Shown here: piece after piece, positions 16,532 to 25,502 of the stretch
Numbering within the stretch: the first letter of the stretch is position 1
Layout of the letters: every line of letters begins with the position of its first letter
Origin: Paenibacillus silvestris
Lineage (GTDB): Bacteria; Bacillota; Bacilli; Paenibacillales; NBRC-103111
Reading direction: 5' to 3'
Length of the DNA stretch: 64,000 nucleotides
NCBI RefSeq assembly: GCF_009882985.1
Contig: NZ_WTUZ01000012.1
Location: 1-64,000, forward strand
Notes under the pieces: model-generated
The model's input: only the letters and a program-made list of their open reading frames with translations
Database searches by the model: none
Told to the model about the DNA's origin: nothing
Position numbers and translations under genes: made by a program

Positions 16532-17740
16532 TTAAAGAGCAGCGGTAGATCCACTGGACGGGACTGCGGGAATCTTAGGCGTGCTTCTTACGAACCACTG
16601 AGATAGAAGCGCACTGAATACGCCAAGAATACCAAGCACGATAAAGCCTTGATTCAATGAGAACCAATCCCCGATCACGCCCATTAGCACGGGACCTACG
16701 AACATCCCTAGTCCATAGATGGCTTGGAAAAATCCCATCGCGGTTGCCCGCTTTTCCGCTGGCATATGTTTAATACTCATTCCCATCAGCAGTGTAAACG
16801 AAAGTCCCCGGCCAAAGCCAGCCAAGGCCTGGGTCATCATAAGCACCCATAAATGATGCGTGAAAGGTATCGTGAATGTAAAAATACCCATGAGGATAAA
16901 GCCCCATACAACCATTCGCTTCTCGCCGTATTTAGCTGCCCATTTCCGCCCACCGAATAAGGAAGCTAGCGCAACAGGTACATTGGCGAATAAAGAGAGC
17001 ATGGATAGGGAGAACTTATCAGCGCCAAGGGCTGTAGCATAAACGGGGGTAAACCCGAAGACCGTGGCGAAGATGAGCACCTGCGACAAAATTGCCAGTA
17101 AGGACACGAAGAGCAGCGTCCGGTCTGCAGCCACATCTCCGATGGCACGCATCGTGATTTTGGGCGCATCTGGCTCTATTTTTTCAATCAAAAAGAAAGA
17201 ACCGACAAACCCAAGCACCCCTAGCAGCGCCCCCAGAATAAAGGCAGCCTCCCAACCTAGCGAATCCGCCGCCCATCCCGCGGAGAGAATGCCGAGCACT
17301 TGCCCTAAGGAGTTGAAAAAAGAGATCGTTCCGATCGCTTTCGTCGATTCTTCGTGCTTATAGTAGCTCGTAAATAGAACGGTGAAGTCGACCCACGTTG
17401 CTGCGGCTGCACCTGCCAGTGCTCGGAGAATCAGAATCCACGTGAAATCGTGGGTGAACCAAAGACCTAGTCCGCCGATGGCTGTAAAAAACAATCCAAA
17501 CGTAATAAAAAGTTTTCGCTTATGAAAGCGATCCGACATAATGCCTACAGGTATGCGCAGCAGCATTTGGGAAATCCCATACATGCCAACGATCCATCCC
17601 GCCAGTTGATGATTCCCGCCTAGGAATTCCACATAAGGGGCCATGATGGGAACGCTCGTATACATGGACATCCAGAACAACAAAGTGACTGCGCAAAACA
17701 AAGGAATGCGATAAGAGCTTGGGATTTTGTTTATTGTCAC
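16532..17740 (-). CDS. MFS transporter (drug:H+ antiporter-like)
   Basis: 402 residues with about 12 hydrophobic segments. The loop between helices 2 and 3 reads GIMSDRFHKRKLF, an MFS motif A variant. The overall pattern (MAPYVEFLGGNHQLAGWIVG) is that of the DHA1 proton-driven export family, so a small-molecule efflux role is likely; the substrate is unknown. The GTG start follows GGAGCT. The gene is monocistronic, with a terminator before the sigma operon. Confidence 0.85.
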   Translation of the reverse strand: MTINKIPSSYRIPLFCAVTLLFWMSMYTSVPIMAPYVEFLGGNHQLAGWIVGMYGISQMLLRIPVGIMSDRFHKRKLFITFGLFFTAIGGLGLWFTHDFTWILILRALAGAAAATWVDFTVLFTSYYKHEESTKAIGTISFFNSLGQVLGILSAGWAADSLGWEAAFILGALLGVLGFVGSFFLIEKIEPDAPKITMRAIGDVAADRTLLFVSLLAILSQVLIFATVFGFTPVYATALGADKFSLSMLSLFANVPVALASLFGGRKWAAKYGEKRMVVWGFILMGIFTFTIPFTHHLWVLMMTQALAGFGRGLSFTLLMGMSIKHMPAEKRATAMGFFQAIYGLGMFVGPVLMGVIGDWFSLNQGFIVLGILGVFSALLSQWFVRSTPKIPAVPSSGSTAAL

Positions 17741-17988
17741 GGGGAGCTCCTTTCAGACCTAATCTATTACCGTTTTATTATAGAACATCGACTATGGCAA
17801 GGCTATGATTCCTTGTTTGCAAAATAAGACAACGGGTGGAAATTGCCTAGAAAACCCTTGATTTCCCGCTATATCTGGGTCACAAAAATGGATGATTGTA
17901 GGAAACAGGTGCACCATGTAAATTGAATCTTGTCGCCAGGCAATTACCTGCCGGCTGACATCATTACAACGAGAATGGAGGAATACAA

Positions 17989-18909
17989 GTGGGCGCGAGT
18001 CGATTGAAACAAGTCTGGTCAGGCATCGCTCGGGACAAATTTTTATATGTGTTAGCGCTTCCGGGGCTGCTCTACTTCCTTATTTTCAAATATGTGCCTA
18101 TGTGGGGAATCGTTATCGCCTTTCAAAACTATTCACCCTATCAAGGCATGTCGGGGAGTCCGTGGGTGGGGCTGGAGCACTTTGCGCGGTTCTTCTCCAA
18201 TCCGGATTTCTTCACACTCTTCCGAAATACGCTAGCTATTAACGTCTTATCCTTAGTGCTCTTCTTTCCGCTGCCGATTCTATTATCCCTAATGCTGAAT
18301 GAAGTGCGCCATATGGTTTATAAGAAAATCATCCAATCGATTGTCTATTTACCTCACTTTTTATCATGGGTCATTATCGTAGGGATCACGTTCCTATTGT
18401 TTTCGACAGGTGATGGGGCGATCAACCAAATGCTAGTCGCCATGGGCTTCGATAAAGTTGATTTCTTAACGAACAAGAACTATTTCTGGGGCATGCTGAC
18501 GGCTCAATCCATTTGGAAAGATGCTGGCTGGGGCACGATTATCTTCCTGGCGTCGATGGCGAGCATTGATCCTCAATTATATGAAGCGGCCAAAATGGAC
18601 GGCGCCGGCCGGTTCCGCCAAATGTGGCACATTACTCTGCCAGGTATTCGTTCCGTTATTATCATTCTTCTCATTCTCCGGATCGGTCATATCATGGATG
18701 TCGGGTTCGAACAGGTCTTCTTGATGATGAACGGGGCTGTGTCCGAAGTAGCGGACGTGTTCGATACTTATGTGTACAGGCTTGGTGTGAAACAAGGTCA
18801 ATTTAGTTACAGTACGGCAGTCGGATTGTTCAAATCAGTTGTCGGCTTGCTGCTGGTCATTGGTGCGAATAAGCTGGCCAAGAAATTTGGCGAAGACGGC
18901 GTTTATTAG
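17989..18909 (+). CDS. sugar ABC transporter permease, LplB/YteP type
   Basis: 306 residues and six membrane helices. The EAA loop that docks the ATPase reads EAAKMDGAGRFRQMWHITLP. The opening FKYVPMWGIVIAFQNYSP is typical of the oligosaccharide (CUT1) permeases abundant in Paenibacillus. It forms a heterodimer with the next gene's product. The start is GTG behind ATGGAGG. A possible promoter TTGTAG-17-TAAATT lies at 17896-17924. No ATPase gene is present, so a shared MsmX-type ATPase is expected to power it. Confidence 0.93.
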   Translation: MGASRLKQVWSGIARDKFLYVLALPGLLYFLIFKYVPMWGIVIAFQNYSPYQGMSGSPWVGLEHFARFFSNPDFFTLFRNTLAINVLSLVLFFPLPILLSLMLNEVRHMVYKKIIQSIVYLPHFLSWVIIVGITFLLFSTGDGAINQMLVAMGFDKVDFLTNKNYFWGMLTAQSIWKDAGWGTIIFLASMASIDPQLYEAAKMDGAGRFRQMWHITLPGIRSVIIILLILRIGHIMDVGFEQVFLMMNGAVSEVADVFDTYVYRLGVKQGQFSYSTAVGLFKSVVGLLLVIGANKLAKKFGEDGVY

Positions 18910-18930
18910 AAAGGGAAGGAGGAATCCTAG

Positions 18931-19833
18931 ATGTCATCTGAACATGTATCTACCAATATTGCTTCCAAAAGCGATCGCGTCTTCAACGCGGTGAACGCCA
19001 TCCTGCTAGGAATAATGGGCATTATTACATTCTTCCCGCTCTATTACGTGTTCGTCGTTTCGTTCAGCGATCCATCCAGCTATATCTCCAGTGAGTTCAA
19101 GCTGCTTCCTGCCAAATGGAGCTTAGCATCATACAAATACCTGATGTCTACCGATGCTTTCTTGCATGCTATAGGAAACAGCGTTTTCCTAGCTGTGGTC
19201 GGGACAGTGCTTAGCTTGCTGGTAACATCCTGTCTGGCTTATGCGATTTCTCGTAAAAGGCTTCAGGGCCGTAAGTTCATCATGCTGCTCATCTTGTTAA
19301 CGACCCTGTTTAATCCGGGGATCATTCCCCCTTATTTGTTGGTGAGAGACTTGCACTTGATTAACAGCACATGGTCGCTCATCCTGCCCGTCCTCACAAG
19401 CGGCTGGTATGTGCTGCTGATGAAAGGTTTCTTCGACAGCATTCCAGCTAGCCTGGAAGAATCGGCACGTATCGATGGCTGTAATGATATCAGCGTCTGG
19501 TATCGCATTATTTTGCCACTGTCGCTGCCTTCGCTTGCTGCATTCGGGCTGTTTTATGCGGTGGCCTACTGGAACACCTTCTTCACAGCTCTTCTCTATA
19601 TCAACGATTTCACGAAGCAGCCGCTTCAAGTGTTGCTGCAGAATATGTTGATTGACGCTTCAACGGCAGCAGGCGGCGGTGCCGCAGCTGAAATGATGTC
19701 CGAGCAGCGGATTCCTCCGGAAACGCTCAAGATGGCGGCAGTCGTTATTGCGACTATCCCAATTTTGTTGGTATACCCGTTCCTGCAAAAACACTTTGCC
19801 AAAGGTGCAATGGTAGGTTCGGTTAAAGAATAG
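18931..19833 (+). CDS. sugar ABC transporter permease, LplC/YtcP type
   Basis: 300 residues and six helices. The EAA loop reads EESARIDGCNDISVWYRIILP. The C-terminal PFLQKHFAKGAMVGSVKE is a hallmark of this permease class. It lies 21 bases after its partner permease and is preceded by AAGGAGG. Confidence 0.95.
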   Translation: MSSEHVSTNIASKSDRVFNAVNAILLGIMGIITFFPLYYVFVVSFSDPSSYISSEFKLLPAKWSLASYKYLMSTDAFLHAIGNSVFLAVVGTVLSLLVTSCLAYAISRKRLQGRKFIMLLILLTTLFNPGIIPPYLLVRDLHLINSTWSLILPVLTSGWYVLLMKGFFDSIPASLEESARIDGCNDISVWYRIILPLSLPSLAAFGLFYAVAYWNTFFTALLYINDFTKQPLQVLLQNMLIDASTAAGGGAAAEMMSEQRIPPETLKMAAVVIATIPILLVYPFLQKHFAKGAMVGSVKE

Positions 19834-19867
19834 GTAATTGATGATAATTTGGGGAGGTTGTACAATA

Positions 19868-21394
19868 ATGGTTATGAAAAAGAAAGCAATAAGCGTAGTA
19901 GCATCCACCCTTCTAGTTTCCTCTGTGCTCGCTGCATGTGGAAGCAAAGACAGCGCACCGGCTAGCAGCGGGGGAGAAGCAGCATCCGCCAAGCCAACAG
20001 AGATCAGCATTATGACAATGTATTACACACCGGAGCCTCCGGGGCCGGACAATGTCATCGTCAAAGAAATCGAAAAGAAAACAAACACAAAGCTTAAAAT
20101 CACTTGGGTTTCACCAAACAACTATGGTGATAAAATCAACGTAACACTAGCTTCAGGCGATATTCCTGATCTGATCTTGCTCGATGATCCATTCAGTGCT
20201 CAAGTACGCGGCATGGTCGCTCAAGGCGCCTTCTGGGAACTGACTCCGATGCTCAAGGACTATCCGAATTTGATGGAATATCCGAAGGAATCCTGGGACA
20301 ACACCAAGCAAGCAGATGGTAAAACGTACGGTATCCCGCGTGCTCGTCCTACGGATGGCGGAGGTTTCCCTTACCTGCGTAAGGATTGGCTCGATACGTT
20401 ACATTTAGAAATTCCGAAAACAACAGATGAACTATATACCGTATTGAAAGCTTTTGTTGAGAAAGATCCAGATGGCAACGGGAAAAATGACACCATCGGT
20501 TACATCGGCTTCGTCGATCAAAATGGGATGGCTTACATGGGTCAGCTGCAAAACAGCTTCACGAAAGTCAATGGTGATTGGAAACTTGTAGACGGCAAAT
20601 TGGTTAACGTAAACGTGCTGCCTGAAATGAAGGATGCGCTTACTTGGATGAACCGTGCTTACCAGGAGAAATTGATTCCTGAGGACATCGCGGTACTCAA
20701 GAATACACAAGCCAAAGACTTGTTGAAAGCAAATCGCGGCGGAGGCTTCCAAGATACAGCTGAAGCAGCATGGGAACCAACGGAAGAACTGCGTAAAACG
20801 AACCCTAAAGCTGACTTTATCCCACTAGTTTCGTTAAATGGCTATTCGAACAAAGACAGCGGATTCTTCGGTATGTACGCTATTCCGAAATCTGTGCCAG
20901 AAGCGAAAGTGAAACAATTGTTGAAATTCATGGATTACGGCGCTACGCAAGAAGGCTATGATCTAGCAAGCTTTGGCCAGAAGGATGTCCACTATACCGA
21001 GAAAGACGGCATCAAGACACCGACAGAGCAAGCAAAGAAAGATATTGTAGCTCAACAAGCGCTAGGTCAAATTTTCTTGAAATATGATAAGTACCTGCGT
21101 GCTTACCGCACAGGTATGCCGAATGATTACTTGGAACGAAACAGAAAAATCATTGATGAAAAAGTAAAAATCAGCGCTGGTGACCCATCGCTAGGTCTAA
21201 ATTCCGATACGAACCAGAAGGTCGGTACGGAACTTAGAAAGAAAATTCAAGACATGAAGACCAAAGTCATTATGGGGAAAGAATCACTCAGCGCATGGGA
21301 TAGCTATGTAGCTAAGTTGAAAACAGATCCGGATATGGTGAAAATTACGGAAGAAATGAATGCAGCTTATCAGAAACGCAATAGCGCGAAATAA
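19868..21394 (+). CDS. extracellular sugar-binding lipoprotein
   Basis: 508 residues. The signal peptide ends in a good lipobox (SSVLAAC), so the protein is lipid-anchored outside the membrane. The body is a family 1 solute-binding fold of the long LplA/YtcQ kind (DKINVTLASGDIPDLILLD; YGIPRARPTDGGGFPYLRKDWLD). It captures an oligosaccharide for the two permeases upstream; the sugar cannot be read from the sequence. The ATG at 19868 follows GGGGAGG. An earlier in-frame start would put ten residues before the signal peptide. Confidence 0.93.
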   Translation: MVMKKKAISVVASTLLVSSVLAACGSKDSAPASSGGEAASAKPTEISIMTMYYTPEPPGPDNVIVKEIEKKTNTKLKITWVSPNNYGDKINVTLASGDIPDLILLDDPFSAQVRGMVAQGAFWELTPMLKDYPNLMEYPKESWDNTKQADGKTYGIPRARPTDGGGFPYLRKDWLDTLHLEIPKTTDELYTVLKAFVEKDPDGNGKNDTIGYIGFVDQNGMAYMGQLQNSFTKVNGDWKLVDGKLVNVNVLPEMKDALTWMNRAYQEKLIPEDIAVLKNTQAKDLLKANRGGGFQDTAEAAWEPTEELRKTNPKADFIPLVSLNGYSNKDSGFFGMYAIPKSVPEAKVKQLLKFMDYGATQEGYDLASFGQKDVHYTEKDGIKTPTEQAKKDIVAQQALGQIFLKYDKYLRAYRTGMPNDYLERNRKIIDEKVKISAGDPSLGLNSDTNQKVGTELRKKIQDMKTKVIMGKESLSAWDSYVAKLKTDPDMVKITEEMNAAYQKRNSAK

Positions 21395-21401
21395 ATAAAT
21401 A

Positions 21402-21441
21402 CCGCCCCCCCGACGCCAAAAAATTGCGGCAGTCGGGGGGG
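21402..21441 (+). other. strong GC hairpin between binding protein and regulator
   Basis: CCCCCCCGAC pairs with GTCGGGGGGG, with GCC/GGC stacked inside. No T run follows. Such a stem after a binding-protein gene can protect its mRNA and lower expression of the regulator downstream. Confidence 0.6.
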
Positions 21442-21469
21442 ATTTCGGCATTTGATGAAAGAGGGACAG

Positions 21470-23818
21470 ATGATGTGGAGTCGATGGAGGCAGAGTTGGT
21501 ATTTGTGGGCACAACGTTCCGGCAGGGGGAATTTTTATCGCAGAAGCTTGATCTTGGTGTTGTGCATTACCAGCTTGCCTACAGCCATCATCGGGTACAC
21601 TTCTTACATTACGGGACGTGCGCATATTGAGAAGGAGATCATGCGCAACCATGATACCCTGCTGAAGAAAACGATGGATCGTATGAATGATAATCTGGCT
21701 CAGCTCGAGCTGGCTGCTACGCAGTGGTCTCTCGATATCAGGATGGATGCCAGAATTGCGGATATGAACCTGAAAGATGAATACAATACTACGCAAAATC
21801 TATATCGTTTTCTCGGTCTCATGAAGGGAGCGTACCCTTTAATTGATCAGGCGCAGCTATATTTGGACCGACAAGATCCTGTTATTATTTCGGATAGTGA
21901 GGGTATAGTTCCGATTGCTACTCAGGAGGAGCGGGATATTTTCCACACGTTAATGAAGCAAGCGCGAGGAGTTTTCTGGTGGGAGTCTCTGCCTAGAGGC
22001 AACGGGAAACCAGATTCGACCTCCATTGCTCTTATTGAGAAGCTTCCTAGCGTGGGTGAGCCGTATGGGGCTCTAATTTTATATTTAAATCGTGAAAAGC
22101 TGGTAGAGATGGTTGAAGAAATGGCCACGGATCCCAACGGTGCCGCGTTTCTCATGAGCAAGGATGGACATATTATCATTTCCTCAGGTAATGGGAATGA
22201 GGAGCATGCTGAATTAGAAGCAGCTGTTAGGGAAAGCGTCATAGGGCGGTCTGAGGAGATAGGCTCTTACATTCTAGACCGTAAAGGCCAGTCCTACTCG
22301 GTTGCTTTCGGCCAGTTCTCTCGTTCAGGCACACTGTGGAAATTCGTTACGGCAACCTCGTTATCGCAATTGACGGCACCCGTAGAGTTTATGTCTAGAA
22401 GTATGCTCAGTATTGGGGGAATCGGGCTTCTCTTGGCTGTGCTGCTTTCATGGGTGGCTTCTAAGCGCATTTATCAACCGATTGTGCGGCTGGTGAATGT
22501 GATCAAGGATTATAAGCCTACACAGGAGAGCCAAGCGGATGACCTTGCCTTTATTGAGCAGGAGTGGAGGCATTTAAGCCAGGAGAGCAGGGTGCTCGAA
22601 TCCAAGCTGGATAAGGCTTATCCTGCCTTAAGGTCGGCGTTCCTTCTGCAGTTGGTACAGGGACATTTTTACTCCCTAAGCGAGGCAGAACTAAGAGGGC
22701 GGATGGCGAGCTTCGACTGGCAGACGGAGTCCCAGTGGTTCGTTCTGCTGCTGGTGCAGATCAGCGGTTTTGCAAAGGAAGATGGTCGATTCCTGGAAAA
22801 TGAGGAACAACTGGCGACCTTCGCGGCAGCGAATATTGCGCAAGAGATCGTGAAGACGCAGAGCCAGAACGCGGAAATTATGAACTTTCAGGATATGACC
22901 GTAGGTATTCTGCTTTCCTACCCCATGGATCAGACGAAACAGCAGGCCAAAGACGAGTTGTATCTGCTGGCAGATGATTTGGGACAAACCATTAGCTCCC
23001 TTCTTAAAATGCAGACCACTGTTTCCATGGGGCGTTTAACAGCTAACGTGCAGGATCTGCCGCAGCTTTTGGTATTTCTGCGCAGCTCTATCCGCTATCG
23101 GGACTTGAAAGCAGCCCATCAAGTTCTGGACTTGGAGGAGATGCTCCCAAGCACCAATGACGATGTGCATTATCCGTTCGCTTTGGAGAAAGAGCTGATG
23201 CAAGCCATTCGTATGGGACAAAGCGAGCAGTCGCTGAGCCTGATCGAGAGTTTCATTCATGAGCTCGTCAGCCAGTCGAGCAAAGAAAAGATCCTCCAGG
23301 AAGGCGCTATGCAGGTACTGGGCAGTATGCTGCATACTATGCTGGAGTCAGGCTTTAATCCGCATCATTTCTTCGAGGGCTACAACCTGTACGAACAGTT
23401 GAATCAGCTTCGGGAACCTGAGCAGATGGTGCGCTTCTTCCAGACGAAGGTTATATCCCCTTATATTGAAGGACTGAATGAGTACCAGGACATCCATATG
23501 AAGCGGCTGGTGGAGCGCGTTACGGAGCGGATTCAGGAGCGTTTCATGAGCAGTGATATATCCTTGGAGGAGTGCGCGGACGCTTTTAATACGACGACCT
23601 ATGCGCTTAGTAAGGCTTTCAAGCAAATCAATGGTGTGAATTTCATTGACTATTTAATTACTCTGCGTATGGATAAAGCCAAGAAACTGCTCGTTAGCAC
23701 GGACCTCAAGGTCAACGAGATTGCCGAGCAGATTGGGTATCAGCCTTCGTATTTCATACGTCTTTTTCGAAAATATGAGAATATGACGCCGGGACAGTAT
23801 CGGGATCGAATGAGATAA
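21470..23818 (+). CDS. membrane-anchored AraC-family regulator with extracellular sensor
   Basis: About 782 residues. A first membrane helix (SLILVLCITSLPTAIIGYTS) is followed by an extracellular sensor of roughly 270 residues, then a second helix (GIGLLLAVLLSWVA) and a cytoplasmic linker. The C-terminal AraC domain carries two helix-turn-helix units (ISLEECADAFNTTTYALSKAF and LKVNEIAEQIGYQPSYFIRLF). It resembles a YesM-like sensor fused directly to a DNA-binding domain instead of a kinase. It follows the ABC transporter genes and probably controls them in response to an external sugar. The start is uncertain between 21455, 21470 and 21473; AGAGGG favours the last two. Confidence 0.92.
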   Translation: MMWSRWRQSWYLWAQRSGRGNFYRRSLILVLCITSLPTAIIGYTSYITGRAHIEKEIMRNHDTLLKKTMDRMNDNLAQLELAATQWSLDIRMDARIADMNLKDEYNTTQNLYRFLGLMKGAYPLIDQAQLYLDRQDPVIISDSEGIVPIATQEERDIFHTLMKQARGVFWWESLPRGNGKPDSTSIALIEKLPSVGEPYGALILYLNREKLVEMVEEMATDPNGAAFLMSKDGHIIISSGNGNEEHAELEAAVRESVIGRSEEIGSYILDRKGQSYSVAFGQFSRSGTLWKFVTATSLSQLTAPVEFMSRSMLSIGGIGLLLAVLLSWVASKRIYQPIVRLVNVIKDYKPTQESQADDLAFIEQEWRHLSQESRVLESKLDKAYPALRSAFLLQLVQGHFYSLSEAELRGRMASFDWQTESQWFVLLLVQISGFAKEDGRFLENEEQLATFAAANIAQEIVKTQSQNAEIMNFQDMTVGILLSYPMDQTKQQAKDELYLLADDLGQTISSLLKMQTTVSMGRLTANVQDLPQLLVFLRSSIRYRDLKAAHQVLDLEEMLPSTNDDVHYPFALEKELMQAIRMGQSEQSLSLIESFIHELVSQSSKEKILQEGAMQVLGSMLHTMLESGFNPHHFFEGYNLYEQLNQLREPEQMVRFFQTKVISPYIEGLNEYQDIHMKRLVERVTERIQERFMSSDISLEECADAFNTTTYALSKAFKQINGVNFIDYLITLRMDKAKKLLVSTDLKVNEIAEQIGYQPSYFIRLFRKYENMTPGQYRDRMR

Positions 23819-23821
23819 ATG

Positions 23822-23855
23822 GAGCCTGCCGCTTTTGAAGCGGTGGGCTCTTTTT
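23822..23855 (+). terminator. terminator of the AraC regulator gene
   Basis: GAGCCTGCCGCTT pairs with AAGCGGTGGGCTC and is followed by five T's. Confidence 0.9.
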
Positions 23856-23921
23856 AATGAGGCTAAACCTGATGTGTAGGGATCTGCTTCACACGGTCTG
23901 CTTCATACCGAAGCAGGCCAT

Positions 23922-24105
23922 GTTGCACTTTGTACAACACAGAAGCGGCTTTTGCCTAGCAATTGTCTGCTTCATTGCATGAAGTACACTCATTTGGACC
24001 TGTATGGTGTAAATACCTCCCCTCCCTCTCCATAATGTTGCACAAAGTACAACGAAACTGGGAATTCAGGCCGGACCTCAGTCATTTTGTTGCAGAAAGT
24101 ACAAC
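23922..24105. repeat. intergenic composite repeat, GTTGCAnnnnGTACAAC family
   Basis: Near-palindromic 17-mers stand at 23922 (GTTGCACTTTGTACAAC), 24037 (GTTGCACAAAGTACAAC) and 24089 (GTTGCAGAAAGTACAAC), and a degenerate one at about 23974 (ATTGCATGAAGTACACT). Spacings are about 52, 63 and 52 bases. No coding potential was seen here. The rest of the 23.86-24.38 kb stretch holds only TCTGCTTCA repeats (23.88-23.97 kb) and a hairpin at about 24176-24210. Confidence 0.65.
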
Positions 24106-24379
24106 GTAGCGTATGCTTTTTCTTGAGTGCTACTGCTTAGTCCCTCTTCCTCTAATTTGGGGATAACCCTCCCTCTTTTTCGTTGTTAATAACGTTCGAA
24201 AAAGTCTGTATTTATGCTCCTGTTAGTATCACGGATTGACTTGGCGGCCTTTCATTTTATTAACATGTGGATAGGTAAAAGGAATTGAGTTTTTGCTGGA
24301 GGGAAAGAACTTTAAGCCGAGGATGTTTCTGCAAAGTGTGAAAACAGCTTTAAAAGAAAATAATTGTCTTGAGAATAAA

Positions 24380-24425
24380 AAATAAACGCCAGTTAGCGGC
24401 TAATACCGTTAACTGGCGTTTATTT
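24380..24425. terminator. long bidirectional terminator next to tRNA-Arg
   Basis: AAATAAACGCCAGTTAGCGG pairs over 20 bases with its mirror (CCGTTAACTGGCGTTTATTT), with one wobble and a 6-base loop. It lies just downstream of the minus-strand tRNA-Arg and would stop transcripts from both sides. Confidence 0.85.
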
Positions 24426-24430
24426 GTATA

Positions 24431-24504
24431 CGCGCCCGAGATGATTCGAACATCCGGCCTACAGTTTAGGAAACTGTTGCTCTATCCTGCTGAGCTACGG
24501 GCGC
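24431..24504 (-). tRNA. tRNA-Arg (anticodon CCU)
   Basis: On the minus strand the acceptor GCGCCCG pairs with CGGGCGC and the D-arm region reads AGCTCAGCAGGATAGAGC. The anticodon stem is ACAGT/ACTGT with loop TTCCTAA (anticodon CCT), and the T-loop is GTTCGAATC. The discriminator is G and no CCA is encoded. It reads the rare AGG codon. Confidence 0.96.
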
Positions 24505-24516
24505 ATGGCAAAGATT

Positions 24517-24545
24517 ATGATAGCACGAAGCCTTAGGTGGCGCAA
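24517..24545 (-). promoter_or_regulatory. promoter of tRNA-Arg
   Basis: On the minus strand: TTGCGC, 17 bases, TATCAT, ending 12 bases before the tRNA 5' end. Confidence 0.65.
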
Positions 24546-24604
24546 CCTTTGAGTGGCAAGATTTAGGCATGTAATTGAATTTCGCTGAACGCTTCGTGCG
24601 ATGA

Positions 24605-24780
24605 GGAACTACAGGCCACTATCTCTGCCAGATCACAGATTCCAAGGTTCAGACGGAACTACAGGGTCCTATTCAGCCAAGATAGCTTATATTGACGCTA
24701 AAAATGAAGATATAGCGGACCACAGTTCCTCTTCCCTCGCTAAAATGCTCAATATCCGGTGAATAACGGATCATAGTTCC
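24605..24780. repeat. four-unit composite repeat, copy A
   Basis: Units of the 19-base motif GGAACTAYRGTCCGCTATT lie at 24605 and 24655 on plus and at 24711-24729 and 24762-24780 on minus. Unit-to-unit steps are 50, 56 and 51 bases. Direct units followed by inverted ones can fold into nested stems. The same geometry recurs at 29764-29940. No gene lies in the stretch. Confidence 0.75.
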
Positions 24781-24837
24781 CGCCCGTTCGCAGAAGTGGA
24801 AGCCACCGCTTACGACGAAACTTGCTCGCTCAACCGT

Positions 24838-25305
24838 TTACTCCTTGCCGCGCAGCTTCCGGAAGAACTGCGTCAGCATCGTCGCGCACTCCTCTTGCAG
24901 CACGCCGCTGACGACGTCGACCCGGTGATTGAACCGGTCCTCCTGCAGCAAGTTCATCAACGTTCCCGCGCAGCCAGCCTTGGGATCGGTAGTGCCATAG
25001 ATCACTTGCGGAACGCGCGCTTGGACAATGGCACCTGCACACATCGGGCATGGCTCTAACGTGACGTAGAGCTTACAGTCAAGCAATCGCCAAGCTTGCA
25101 AATGTTCACTCGCCTGCTTGATAGCAATCATTTCAGCATGGGCAAGTGGATCCAGCGTAGTTTCACGTAGATTATAGCCGCGGCCAATAATTTGCCCTTG
25201 ATGGACAACAACAGCACCAATCGGCACCTCGCGAATCGCTTCAGCTTTACGTGCTTCCTCTATAGCTGCTTTCATCCATGGAATATGCTCCATATATTCA
25301 TCCAC
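24838..25305 (-). CDS. tadA: tRNA-specific adenosine deaminase
   Basis: Converts A34 of tRNA-Arg(ACG) to inosine. The 155-residue zinc deaminase shows HAE (His56, Glu58) and PCPMCAGA (Cys86, Cys89), the full metal-binding and catalytic set. The GTG at 25305 is chosen because GAGGTG lies 7-8 bases ahead; a GTG at 25320 and an ATG at 25293 are alternatives. In Bacillus tadA follows serS and precedes the SRP RNA and dnaX. Here it is on the opposite strand and neither neighbour is present, which points to rearrangement. Its upstream region overlaps the DnaA-box cluster. Confidence 0.95.
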   Translation of the reverse strand: MDEYMEHIPWMKAAIEEARKAEAIREVPIGAVVVHQGQIIGRGYNLRETTLDPLAHAEMIAIKQASEHLQAWRLLDCKLYVTLEPCPMCAGAIVQARVPQVIYGTTDPKAGCAGTLMNLLQEDRFNHRVDVVSGVLQEECATMLTQFFRKLRGKE

Positions 25306-25331
25306 AGGGGGACACCTCACTAAAAATTATC

Positions 25332-25420
25332 TTATCCACATGTGAACAAAGGATCGAACAAATATTCGTTGTTAACAACCTGTGGATAACAATGTGTATA
25401 ACTTAAAAAGTTGTGGATAT
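25332..25420. promoter_or_regulatory. cluster of DnaA boxes
   Basis: TTATCCACA (25332-25340, plus, perfect), TGTGGATAA (25381-25389, minus, perfect), TGTGTATAA (25393-25401, minus, one change) and TGTGGATAT (25412-25420, minus, one change) lie within 90 bases of AT-rich DNA. No dnaA or dnaN is near. It may titrate DnaA or regulate tadA and the riboswitch transcript. Confidence 0.7.
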
Positions 25421-25473
25421 TTATTTCTTTTTTCATTCATACAACAAATACAAGATGTATGCAAGAGAATTAG

Positions 25474-25502
25474 TTGATAATAGGGAAATCCAACCGTATA
25501 AT
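25474..25502 (+). promoter_or_regulatory. promoter of the riboswitch-PilZ transcript
   Basis: TTGATA, 17 bases, TATAAT. Transcription would begin near 25509, about 65 bases before the aptamer. Confidence 0.8.

Noticed and set aside
17741..17988. Catabolite-control (cre) site before the sugar transporter
   Set aside because: No sequence close to the cre consensus was found; only a weak promoter candidate at 17896-17924.
24796..25059. Plus-strand reading frame opposite tadA
   Set aside because: Antisense of the conserved deaminase, without a ribosome site.
25332..25420. Chromosomal origin oriC
   Set aside because: Four DnaA boxes but no dnaA, dnaN, rpmH or unwinding element pattern; kept only as a DnaA-box cluster.
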